Part shown: positions 32,550 through 39,301 of the stretch, one piece after another
Layout of the letters: each line of letters begins with the position of its first letter
How positions within the stretch are numbered: the stretch's first letter is position 1
Assembly (NCBI GenBank): GCA_023417475.1
Contig: JAEZFP010000024.1
Location: 1 to 39,301 of the forward strand
DNA: 39,301 nt
From: Bacillota bacterium
GTDB lineage: Bacteria > Bacillota > UBA4882 > UBA8346
Reading direction: 5' to 3'
Program-made: the position numbers and the translations under genes
The notes under the pieces: generated by a model
Told to the model about the DNA's origin: nothing
Database searches by the model: none
Seen by the model: only the letters and a program-made list of their open reading frames with translations

Positions 32550-32643
32550 AAAAAAACCTGGACAATCAACAATTGCCCAGGCGGTCGGCTGACTAACAAT
32601 CGTACTCCCTGTGGTGAATCCACTTCCGCCAGTCGTACGATTG
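32550..32643 (-). promoter_or_regulatory. ZTP (pfl) riboswitch with terminator
   Basis: On the minus strand, P1 CAATCGTAC / GTACGATTG (32635-32643 with 32597-32605) encloses GACTGGCGGAAG, a GTGG-loop-CCAC hairpin and AGGGAG. A short linker follows, then the invariant GCCGACCGCCTGGGCA (ending near 32575). These are the conserved parts of the pfl motif, which senses ZMP/ZTP, a sign of low 10-formyl-tetrahydrofolate. CCTGG...CCAGG (32557-32561 with 32577-32581) plus T7 forms a terminator that shares the CCTGGGC segment with the aptamer, so ligand binding would permit read-through. It sits upstream of the purH-like remnant. Confidence 0.85.
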
Positions 32644-32667
32644 ATTAACTGTAATAAATTGAACTTA

Positions 32668-32736
32668 GGGAAACACTGGTTAATTAACCTGATAGCATAA
32701 TTAGGCAATATCTTGGAGCTGTTTCTAGTGTTTCCC
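32668..32736. repeat. Spaced inverted repeat with an internal 12-bp palindrome
   Basis: GGGAAACACT (32668-32677) and AGTGTTTCCC (32727-32736) form perfect 10-bp arms 49 bp apart, with the palindrome GGTTAATTAACC (32678-32689) next to the first arm. It lies between the marC gene end and the ZTP riboswitch. It may be a small mobile inverted-repeat element or the promoter/operator of the riboswitch transcript. Confidence 0.5.
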
Positions 32737-32765
32737 AGCAAAATTTCGATTAAATCAGCGCTTCC

Positions 32766-33365
32766 TTAGACTTTCGTTAAAAAACCTGAAATCCCCGTCA
32801 TGATCATCTGTGCCGCCAAAGCTGCCAAGATGAGTCCCGTAATCTTACTCAAAATTGTCAATCCTTGTTTCTTGACCAACCGTTCAATGGCCCCGCTTAA
32901 GTAGAGTAAAATCCCGACACTAACCACGGCCGCAACCAACCCGGTGATTCCGATGAACCGCTCCCAAAACCCTTGCAACTCCACCCCCATCACCAACAGC
33001 GCGCCGGTGGTGGCCGGGCCGACGGTCACCGGGATCGCCAACGGAACGACGGAGATATCCTCAGAAGGGTCGCGGGATTGATCTTTATCCGAACCCAACA
33101 CCAACGAGATTGCCGACAAAATCAGCAACAGCCCGGTGCCGATCCGAAAAGAGTCCAGGGTGATCCCGAACAATTGAAAGATATAATCCCCGATTAAAAA
33201 GAGGGTCAAACAGATCACAATCACCGCGAAGGTCACCTTAACCGAGAGGCGTTTGCGCACTTGCAGCCCCAGATCGCGGGTCATCGACAAAAAAGTGGAT
33301 AATAAGAAAAACGGAGTCAATAAAAAGAAAAATTTAATGTAAATGTTGATGAACTGTGTTTTCAT
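32766..33365 (-). CDS. MarC-family integral membrane protein
   Basis: 199 residues from ATG 33365 (GGAG 7 nt upstream). There are six predicted membrane segments: an N-terminal FFFLLTPFFLLSTFLSMT helix, a central VVPLAIPVTVGPATTGALLV block, and a C-terminal GLILAALAAQMIMTGISGFL helix. The PLAIPxxxGP(A/G)T motif is diagnostic of the MarC/YhgN/SnatA family. Function is poorly known; some members transport amino acids (SnatA), and the original multidrug-resistance link was withdrawn. Monocistronic and convergent with nothing; it faces away from the eut genes. Confidence 0.88.
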   Translation of the reverse strand: MKTQFINIYIKFFFLLTPFFLLSTFLSMTRDLGLQVRKRLSVKVTFAVIVICLTLFLIGDYIFQLFGITLDSFRIGTGLLLILSAISLVLGSDKDQSRDPSEDISVVPLAIPVTVGPATTGALLVMGVELQGFWERFIGITGLVAAVVSVGILLYLSGAIERLVKKQGLTILSKITGLILAALAAQMIMTGISGFLTKV

Positions 33366-33530
33366 GTTGCGCTCCAAACATTAGAGGTTAAAATATTAAA
33401 ACCAAGATCAATTTATTCAACAACCACCGGTAAAATCCTGTCCGACACAAAAATGTAACAATTAACTTAGACAGGCTTTCGCTAGCATGTTATATATATG
33501 TTAATTAGTTGTTTTATATCGGGAATTCGT

Positions 33531-33559
33531 TTGGAATTGTGTGATATTTATGTTATGAT
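33531..33559 (+). promoter_or_regulatory. Putative sigma-A promoter of eutABC
   Basis: TTGGAA (33531-33536), 17 bp, TATGAT (33554-33559), about 50 bp upstream of eutA. A loose inverted repeat CCTGTC...GACAGG lies upstream (about 33437-33472) and could be regulatory. No EutV-type antiterminator hairpin is evident. Confidence 0.5.
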
Positions 33560-33607
33560 TTATTGTAAAAGTTACAACACTCTTCTTTATTTCCATTCGA
33601 GGTTGGC

Positions 33608-35017
33608 ATGACGTACGAATTAATCAGCGTTGGGATTGATGTCGGGACCACGACAACTCAGATCGTCTTTAGTAAACTGACCCTAGCGAAGCAGACGGTA
33701 GGGTCAGCCATCCCGGAAGTCAAAATAATCGCGAAGACCGTCTTATATGAAAGTCAAATTCATTTCACTCCGTTGCTTGACCGGGAAACGATTGACTATC
33801 AACGTTTGGAACGGATCATCGCAGGTGAATATGAACGCAGCGGATTCCGGATAGATCAAATTGCCACGGGAGCGGTCATCATCACCGGCGAAACCGCCCG
33901 AAAAACCAATGCCCGTCCTGTCTTGGAGCAGCTAACCGGCACCGCCGGCGCTTTCGTGGTGAGTACTGCCGGGCCGGATTTGGAAGGAGTTTTGGCCGGT
34001 TGGGGCTCCGGCGCCGGGGCACTCTCCCGCCAACGGAACTGCACTGTAACCAATTTCGATATCGGCGGCGGTACGACCAATACCGCCGTTTTTCGCAATG
34101 GCGACGTCATCGACAGCTACGCGTTGGATCTTGGCGGACGATTGGTTCAAGTGGATGAACGAGGGGATATCGTTTATGTTTCCGAACGAATCGCGCCGTT
34201 GCTTGCCGAGTTACAATTGGACATCCGTCCGGGTCAACCCGCTTCCTTGCCAAAGCTGCGCTGGTTGACCAACCGGTTGGCCGAGGTGTTTCTGGAATTG
34301 CTAGCCGTCAAACCCTTAACCCAAACCGCCCGGCGTTTGTTTATCGGGCACCGCCATCGCGAGTGTTCCCAGGAAATCATCTCCTTCTCGGGCGGCGTAG
34401 CCGAATTTATTTATCATCCGACTCCGGTCGCCTCTTTGACCGACCTTCGCTTTGGCGATATCGGACCGTTGCTGGGGCAAAGCATCGCGGCGGTGATGAC
34501 GGCGTACGGCATCCAGCTCCACGAACCGGCTCAAACTATCCGCGCCACCGTAATTGGCGCCGGTAGCCATACCCTAACAGTGAGCGGTTCGACCGTTACT
34601 TATACCGAAGCTGCCTTGCCGCTAAAAAATCTCCCGGTTATTAAACCGTTTGCAAAAATGCCCACGGAAGATTGGAATCAGTTCGCCGCCAACGTCGCGA
34701 CGGAATTACACTTTTATCCCGGTCAACCGGTAGCGGTCGCCTTCGCCGGGGAGCAAAGTCCGAGTTACGCTCAGATTAAGCAAATGGCGGCAAGTTTGAT
34801 CAACGCGCTCGCGCAACAGCCCGGTCCGCTGACCGTCATCATTGAGCGCGACTTCGCTAAAGCTTTGGGCCAAACCATCGCCGCCGCGCTGCCCGGATCA
34901 AAACCCCTGATCTGCCTGGACCGCCTGCGCGTCCATAACGGTGATTATATCGATATCGGCAAACCGATTGCCGGGGCAGTCCCGGTGATTGTTAAAACGT
35001 TGGTCTTTAACACCTGA
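33608..35017 (+). CDS. eutA: Ethanolamine ammonia-lyase reactivating factor EutA
   Basis: 469-residue ASKHA-fold chaperone that removes damaged cobalamin from the EutBC enzyme so that fresh adenosylcobalamin can enter. The first phosphate loop is VGIDVGTTTTQIVFSKL, the second is NFDIGGGTTNTAVF, and the C-terminal phosphate/adenosine region includes ATVIGAGSHTLTVSG. ATG 33608 with an AGG-containing site. First gene of eutABC and close in length to the family norm. Confidence 0.93.
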   Translation: MTYELISVGIDVGTTTTQIVFSKLTLAKQTVGSAIPEVKIIAKTVLYESQIHFTPLLDRETIDYQRLERIIAGEYERSGFRIDQIATGAVIITGETARKTNARPVLEQLTGTAGAFVVSTAGPDLEGVLAGWGSGAGALSRQRNCTVTNFDIGGGTTNTAVFRNGDVIDSYALDLGGRLVQVDERGDIVYVSERIAPLLAELQLDIRPGQPASLPKLRWLTNRLAEVFLELLAVKPLTQTARRLFIGHRHRECSQEIISFSGGVAEFIYHPTPVASLTDLRFGDIGPLLGQSIAAVMTAYGIQLHEPAQTIRATVIGAGSHTLTVSGSTVTYTEAALPLKNLPVIKPFAKMPTEDWNQFAANVATELHFYPGQPVAVAFAGEQSPSYAQIKQMAASLINALAQQPGPLTVIIERDFAKALGQTIAAALPGSKPLICLDRLRVHNGDYIDIGKPIAGAVPVIVKTLVFNT

Positions 35018-35053
35018 CTGACATATCAAATCAGATGAGCGAGGAATCCAGAC

Positions 35054-36442
35054 ATGCGCCTCAAAACCACGTTATTCGGTAATGTATATCAATTCAAAGA
35101 CATTAAGGAAGTCTTAGCTAAGGCCAACGAGGAAAAATCCGGCGACACGCTCGCCGGAATCGCCGCCGCCAACACTGCGGAACGGATCGCGGCCAAGGTT
35201 GTGCTGGCGGACTTGACCCTGGCGGACTTGTACAACCATCCGGTGGCGCCTTACGAAATTGACGAAGTCACCCGGATCAACCTTGATTCGTTGGACCCGC
35301 GCTGCTACGCGGAGATCCGGGGCAAAACCGTCGGCGAATTCCGGGAATGGATCCTGCAAAGCCCCGGCCCGGAATTACTTCGGATCAGCAACGGCTTGAC
35401 CGCCGAAATGATCGCCGCCACCGCCAAATTAATGAGCAATCTCGATCTGATCTACGCGGCTCAAAAGATTACAGTGACTGCGGAGTGCAACACCACCATC
35501 GGTCTTCCGGGCACGCTTTCATCGCGTCTGCAACCCAACCATCCCACTGATGACCTGGAAGGGATCATGGCTTCGCTATATGAGGGCGTCAGCTACGGCG
35601 TGGGCGATGCGGTGATCGGGCTGAATCCGGTCGACGACAGCGTGGAAAGCGTCACCCGGATTTTAAACGCCTTTAAGTCATTCATAACCCAATGGAAGCT
35701 CCCCACCCAAAATTGCGTCTTGGCGCATATTACCACCCAAATACAGGCTTTGGCGAAAAATAACGCCCCAATTGATCTGATGTTTCAAAGCCTTGCCGGT
35801 TCCGAACTCTCCAACACCGCTTTCGGCATTACCGTCGCGTTATTGGACGAGGGTTACCAATTAATGAAAGAACGCGGGAGCGCCACCGGGCCAAACCGGA
35901 TGTATTTCGAAACCGGCCAGGGGTCGGAACTTTCGTCTGAAGGGCATCACGGCGCCGATCAGGTAACCATGGAAGCGCGTTGCTACGGTTTGGCCCGGCG
36001 TTATCATCCTTTTTTAGTCAATACCGTGGTCGGCTTCATCGGCCCGGAATACCTCTATGACGCTAAACAAGTGATCCGGGCCGGCTTGGAAGACCACTTC
36101 ATGGGAAAACTCAGCGGGTTGCCGATGGGCGTCGACGCTTGTTATACCAATCATATGAGAGCCGACCAAAACGATATCGAAAACCTATTGGTCTTATTGA
36201 CCAACGCCAACTGCAACTATTTCATGGGCGTCCCGGCGGCCGACGACGTGATGCTGATGTATCAAACCACCGGTTTTCATGATATCGCCGCTTTGCGGGA
36301 GATCTCCGGAAAACGGCCGATTCACGCTTTCGAAGAACGACTGATAGAATTGGGCATTATGGAGAACGGCCATCTCACCGCCAAAGCCGGCGATCCGTCC
36401 GTCTTTGCCGCGCCGATCGGAGGCCCCGCTCATGTTAAATGA
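35054..36442 (+). CDS. eutB: Ethanolamine ammonia-lyase large subunit EutB
   Basis: 462-residue TIM-barrel subunit that with EutC and adenosylcobalamin splits ethanolamine into acetaldehyde and ammonia. EutB landmarks are present: GKTVGEFREWILQ, ISNGLTAEMIAA, LQPNHPTDD, SYGVGDAVIGLNPV, FETGQGSELSSEGHHG and MGVDACYTNHMRADQND. No region is missing relative to the family. ATG with GAGGAA upstream, 36 nt after eutA. It overlaps eutC by 11 nt, so translation of the two subunits is coupled. Confidence 0.95.
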   Translation: MRLKTTLFGNVYQFKDIKEVLAKANEEKSGDTLAGIAAANTAERIAAKVVLADLTLADLYNHPVAPYEIDEVTRINLDSLDPRCYAEIRGKTVGEFREWILQSPGPELLRISNGLTAEMIAATAKLMSNLDLIYAAQKITVTAECNTTIGLPGTLSSRLQPNHPTDDLEGIMASLYEGVSYGVGDAVIGLNPVDDSVESVTRILNAFKSFITQWKLPTQNCVLAHITTQIQALAKNNAPIDLMFQSLAGSELSNTAFGITVALLDEGYQLMKERGSATGPNRMYFETGQGSELSSEGHHGADQVTMEARCYGLARRYHPFLVNTVVGFIGPEYLYDAKQVIRAGLEDHFMGKLSGLPMGVDACYTNHMRADQNDIENLLVLLTNANCNYFMGVPAADDVMLMYQTTGFHDIAALREISGKRPIHAFEERLIELGIMENGHLTAKAGDPSVFAAPIGGPAHVK

Positions 36443-37208
36443 TTTGGAAATGATTCCTGACATCTCCCGGCTTGATCTCACAGAACGAGTTACCGTCGCC
36501 CACCCTGCCAATCCAGAATCCTGCCGCCGTCTGAAGGCCGCCACCTTGGCGCGAATCTGCGTCGGCCGCGCCGGCGACCGCTATCTCACCGAAACCTGGC
36601 TCCGTTTCCGTGCCGATCACGCGGTGGCGATCGACGCTGTCTGGTCGGAAGTGAACGAAGCCGTTTTAGATGACTTCGGTTTTTATAAGATCAAAACCTT
36701 AATCCATCATAAAGATGAGTACTTGACCCGCCCCGATCTCGGCCGGCGCTTCAGCCCCGCGACCATTACGGCGCTAAAAGCGCATTGTATCGCCGGCCCC
36801 GACATTCAGATCGTGGTCGCCGACGGGCTGAGTTCGCCGGCGATCAATGAAAATATCGCTGATATTTATCCGTTGATGGTGGACGGTTTCCAAGCCAAAG
36901 GCTACCGGCTCGGCACGCCCATCTTCGTCAAGTTTGGCCGGGTCGGGACGATGGACCGGATCAGCGAAGCGTTGCGCCCCAAAGTCACCATCCTATTGGT
37001 TGGGGAGCGACCGGGTTTGGCGACCGGGGAAAGCATGGGTTGTTATATGGCCTATGAGGCCAGTACCCAAAAACCCGAATCCCAACGGACGGTGGTGTCA
37101 AATATCCACAAAAACGGCACTCCCCCGGTGGAAGCCGGAGCCCATCTGGTCCATTTAGCCGAACTTATGTTACGGGAACAGAAAAGCGGCATCAATCTCA
37201 AGCTTTAA
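36432..37208 (+). CDS. eutC: Ethanolamine ammonia-lyase small subunit EutC
   Basis: 258 residues from ATG 36432, preceded by GGAGG at 36419-36423; an in-frame start at 36405 would overlap eutB by 38 nt and lacks a site. EutC signature segments are present: TARICVGRAG-type opening (LARICVGRAGDRY), HKDEYLTRPDLGRR, VVADGLSS, FVKFGRVGTMD, VGERPGLATGESMGCYMAYE and SNIHKNGTPPVEAG. It contributes the cobalamin-binding Rossmann-like half of the enzyme. Last gene of the operon, followed by a terminator. No microcompartment shell genes accompany it in this window. Confidence 0.94.
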   Translation: MLNDLEMIPDISRLDLTERVTVAHPANPESCRRLKAATLARICVGRAGDRYLTETWLRFRADHAVAIDAVWSEVNEAVLDDFGFYKIKTLIHHKDEYLTRPDLGRRFSPATITALKAHCIAGPDIQIVVADGLSSPAINENIADIYPLMVDGFQAKGYRLGTPIFVKFGRVGTMDRISEALRPKVTILLVGERPGLATGESMGCYMAYEASTQKPESQRTVVSNIHKNGTPPVEAGAHLVHLAELMLREQKSGINLKL

Positions 37209-37225
37209 AAAAACTTTTATCAGCC

Positions 37226-37259
37226 AAAGGCAGTCTTCATGAAAGAGACTGTCTTTTTT
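37226..37259 (+). terminator. Intrinsic terminator of eutABC
   Basis: AAAGGCAGTCT / AGACTGTCTTT imperfect stem followed by TTTTTTG, 17 nt after the eutC stop. Confidence 0.75.
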
Positions 37260-37306
37260 GGGAATAATAAAAAATGTTTGTTCGCCACATGTTAACCTTT
37301 ATTTGA

Positions 37307-37335
37307 TTGCTATTACCCGGCAAAAAACGTATAAT
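37307..37335 (+). promoter_or_regulatory. Sigma-A promoter of the DEAD-box helicase gene
   Basis: TTGCTA (37307-37312), 17 bp, perfect TATAAT (37330-37335). Transcription would start near 37342, giving a 5' leader of about 190 nt, unusually long for the genes in this window. Confidence 0.6.
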
Positions 37336-37449
37336 CAGTAAGCAAACAGTTTCAAGTTATTGGTTTAATCATTGTTGATATCTTCCATAGCCTGCAATGG
37401 CTTTTACATATTCGACGGTTTTCGTAACTTACATGACTGTTTGACTATA

Positions 37450-37510
37450 AGGAAAACGCAAGAAAGCAAAAAGCATTCCACTCTGCTTCCAAATTGTACG
37501 GCGTTTTCCT
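37450..37510 (+). promoter_or_regulatory. Structured leader hairpin of the helicase mRNA
   Basis: AGGAAAACGC (37450-37459) pairs perfectly with GCGTTTTCCT (37501-37510); an inner GAAAGCA/TGCTTCC helix extends it. The hairpin ends 8 nt before the AAAGGA ribosome binding site. Long structured leaders are known for cold-shock helicase genes, so thermo- or auto-regulation is possible. There is no T-run, so it is not a terminator. Confidence 0.5.
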
Positions 37511-37531
37511 AGAGAAGCAAAGGATGAATGA

Positions 37532-39160
37532 ATGAACAATCTAATCTTTACCGAATTGAACCTCTCCAAAGAGATTCAAAAAGCTCTGGCCGAGATGGGG
37601 TTTGAAGAGGCCACCCCAATCCAATCGGAAGCGATCCCCCATATCTTGGAAGGAAAAGACGTTATCGGCCAAGCCCAAACCGGCACCGGCAAAACCTGCG
37701 CTTTCGGCATCCCGGCCATCGAAATGATCCATACGGACAGTGAAGCTATTCAAGCGCTGGTGCTTTGCCCGACTCGCGAACTCGCGATTCAGGCCGCCGA
37801 AGAGCTTAAAAACGTCGCCCTTTACAAACGCGGCGTCAAGATCCTCCCAATTTACGGAGGCCAGCCGATCGACCGGCAGATCATGGCCTTAAAAAAACGA
37901 CCCCAGATTATCATCGGAACCCCGGGTCGGGTCATGGACCACATGCGCCGCAATACCTTAAAGTTTTCCAAGTTGAAAATGGTGATCCTGGACGAAGCCG
38001 ACGAGATGTTGAATATGGGCTTCCGCGAAGATATCGACACCATCCTGACCGAAGTGCCCCAAGAAAAACAGATGATCCTCTTTTCCGCGACCATGCCGCG
38101 GGAAATTATGGATCTGACCTCCAAATACCAACGCAATCCGGTTTTGGTCAAAGCGGTCCACAAAGAATTAACCGTCCCCCAAATTGAACAGTACTATCTG
38201 GAAGTGCGGGAGTTTGCCAAGATCGACGTCTTGTCGCGGTTAATCGACGCCAACAATATCAAGTTATCGCTGATTTTCTGCAACACCAAGAAACGCGTAG
38301 ACGAAGTTAGCGCCAACCTGCAGGCCCGCGGTTATTCGGCCGAAGCGTTGCACGGCGATATGCGCCAGGCGCAACGGGATAAAGTGATGCAGAAGTTTCG
38401 CAACGGCAACCTTGACGTCTTAATCGCCACCGATGTTGCGGCGCGCGGGATTGACGTCGGCGAAGTCGAAGCGGTCTTCAATTATGACCTTCCCGGCGAC
38501 GACGAGTATTATGTCCACCGGATCGGCCGGACCGGTCGGGCTGGGCGCTCCGGGAAAGCGTTCACCTTTATTTACGGTCGCGAGATTTATAAATTAAAAG
38601 ATATTCAACGTTATACCCGTTCGAAGATCGTGCCGTTAAAACCACCTTCGCTGATGGATGTTGAAGAGACCAAGATCAATCAGATCTTCGAAAACGTCAA
38701 GACCGCGATCGCCGGCGGCCAATTGACCAAATATGTTTCTTACGTGGAAAAACTGTTGGAAGATCCCGGTTTGAACTCCGACGGTGAAAGCGACGTTACC
38801 ACCTTGGACATTGCCGCCGCTTTTCTCAAATTGGCGTTAGGCCCCGGCAATAACCAAGCCGCCGGTGACGAGGGCGCCAACGAGCATCCCAAAGCCGGCT
38901 CCGCCAAAGGAATGGTCCGCTTGTTCATTAACGCCGGAAGTTATGACCGGGTCGTGAAGAGCCATATCATTCAAGGAATTGCCGAAAACACCAGCCTGCC
39001 GGAGAAGCTGGTCGGGACGATTAATATCTTTGACAAATTTACCTTTGTCGAGGTTCCTCACGAGTATGCCACCGAAGTATTGACTTCGCTGAAGAATACC
39101 AAAATAAACGGCCGCCGGATCAACGTCGAGAAGGCTAACGCCAGCCGGCCGCGGAGTTAA
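37532..39160 (+). CDS. DEAD-box ATP-dependent RNA helicase with DbpA-type RNA-binding domain
   Basis: 542-residue RNA helicase. Q-motif FEEATPIQSEAIP, motif I AQTGTGKT (48-55), PTRELA, GG, TPGR, DEAD (154-157), SAT (185-187), motif IV FCNTKKRV, V ATDVAARGID and VI HRIGRTGR (329-336) are intact. A helical linker (about 385-465) follows, then an RRM-like DbpA/CsdA RNA-binding domain (about 470-542, MVRLFINAG...INGRRINVEKA). Such enzymes unwind rRNA and structured mRNA, often in ribosome assembly or cold adaptation. ATG 37532 with AAAGGA at 7 nt. CsdA/DeaD-like; the exact orthologue is uncertain. Confidence 0.92.
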   Translation: MNNLIFTELNLSKEIQKALAEMGFEEATPIQSEAIPHILEGKDVIGQAQTGTGKTCAFGIPAIEMIHTDSEAIQALVLCPTRELAIQAAEELKNVALYKRGVKILPIYGGQPIDRQIMALKKRPQIIIGTPGRVMDHMRRNTLKFSKLKMVILDEADEMLNMGFREDIDTILTEVPQEKQMILFSATMPREIMDLTSKYQRNPVLVKAVHKELTVPQIEQYYLEVREFAKIDVLSRLIDANNIKLSLIFCNTKKRVDEVSANLQARGYSAEALHGDMRQAQRDKVMQKFRNGNLDVLIATDVAARGIDVGEVEAVFNYDLPGDDEYYVHRIGRTGRAGRSGKAFTFIYGREIYKLKDIQRYTRSKIVPLKPPSLMDVEETKINQIFENVKTAIAGGQLTKYVSYVEKLLEDPGLNSDGESDVTTLDIAAAFLKLALGPGNNQAAGDEGANEHPKAGSAKGMVRLFINAGSYDRVVKSHIIQGIAENTSLPEKLVGTINIFDKFTFVEVPHEYATEVLTSLKNTKINGRRINVEKANASRPRS

Positions 39161-39174
39161 AACCAACTTATTTA

Positions 39175-39252
39175 ATCGAGTAGGAGGTAGGTAATTAATT
39201 CACCTACCGACCTCTCACACCACCGTACGTACCGTTCGGTATACGGCGGTTC
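39175..39252 (-). ncRNA. 3' end of a group II intron (domains V and VI)
   Basis: On the minus strand, 39252-39219 is exactly 34 nt long and folds as a domain V hairpin: GAACCGCCGT / ACGTACGGTGGT with a two-base AT bulge on the 5' side and a GAAC-closed tip. It is followed by GTGAGAGG and a domain VI hairpin (GGTAGGT / ACCTACC), ending in CCTACTCGAT near 39175, a typical 3' splice end. The sequence and size match bacterial group II introns. The intron lies antisense to the helicase gene, 14 bp after its stop codon. The 5' part is beyond the window. Confidence 0.8.
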
Positions 39253-39253
39253 T

Positions 39254-39301
39254 TTAGTTTACACGTACTTGTCGATAGTACTCAGCGAAGAATACGTATC
39301 C
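39254..39301 (-). CDS. C-terminal end of a group II intron reverse transcriptase/maturase (partial)
   Basis: The minus strand reads in frame to the window edge as GYVFFAEYYRQVRVN, then TAA at 39254-39256. The stop lies 1 nt before domain V, where the intron-encoded LtrA-type protein normally ends. Only 15 residues are visible, so identity comes from position and not from domain content. Confidence 0.6.
   Translation of the reverse strand, partial: GYVFFAEYYRQVRVN

Noticed and set aside
32369..32741. Minus-strand open frames across the ZTP riboswitch region
   Set aside because: They run through the riboswitch and terminator structures; the conserved RNA explains the sequence better.

Overview
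The window reads like a chromosome segment of a diderm (outer-membrane) Firmicute. Strong AGGAGG-type ribosome binding sites, frequent TTG/GTG starts, sigma-A-like promoters and the gene families point to Bacillota. A TolC-family outer-membrane factor, a full RND tripartite pump and a stand-alone heptose-7-phosphate kinase point to an outer membrane. Limnochordia/Hydrogenispora-like lineages would fit, but this is inference; there is no rRNA or other marker gene in the window.

Layout. 0.3-1.2 kb: an orphan NifB-like radical SAM protein. 1.6-5.3 kb: a complete potABCD spermidine/putrescine uptake operon. 5.5-9.1 kb (minus): an ABC-2 exporter (ATPase, two permeases, HlyD-type adaptor). 9.3-12.4 kb (minus): an unknown membrane protein, then an exported protein, galE and a truncated PHP-domain fragment. 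12.7-15.3 kb: a chemoreceptor and a PlsC-type acyltransferase. 15.3-15.97 kb: a gene-free stretch with an inverted-repeat element followed by a phased 21-bp array of DnaA-box-like 9-mers. 15.97-26.8 kb (minus): a heavy-metal (copper/silver type) resistance region with a SafE-type membrane protein fused to HMA and cupredoxin-like domains, a small exported protein, CusA/CusB/TolC-like genes and an OmpR-type two-component system. 27.0-28.6 kb (minus): an SGNH hydrolase and a YCF48/BNR-repeat exported protein. 29.0-31.0 kb: a MutS2-like ATPase without Smr domain. 31.0-32.65 kb (minus): a ZTP riboswitch, a purH-like pseudogene with a large internal deletion, and a PfkB/RfaE1-type kinase. 32.8-33.4 kb (minus): MarC-family protein. 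33.6-37.2 kb: eutA-eutB-eutC (ethanolamine ammonia-lyase and its reactivase). 37.5-39.2 kb: a DbpA/CsdA-like DEAD-box helicase with a long structured leader. 39.17-39.3 kb (minus): the 3' end of a group II intron with the last codons of its reverse transcriptase.

How parts work together. The metal locus looks like one regulon. The promoters of the response regulator, of the TolC-CusB-CusA operon and of the HMA-SafE-cupredoxin gene all carry the same architecture: two 6-bp half-sites (YTTMAN) on an 11-bp pitch, then exactly 10 bp, then the -10 hexamer. This is what an OmpR/PhoB-type regulator would bind.

The most unusual items are (i) the 21-bp (two helical turns) array with four perfect DnaA boxes and several near-matches, all on one strand and in phase; (ii) an apparently intact ZTP riboswitch in front of a purH remnant that keeps only the two ends of the protein and has a terminal frameshift; and (iii) the shared two-component operator. 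No tRNA, rRNA, CRISPR array, complete insertion sequence or prophage was seen.
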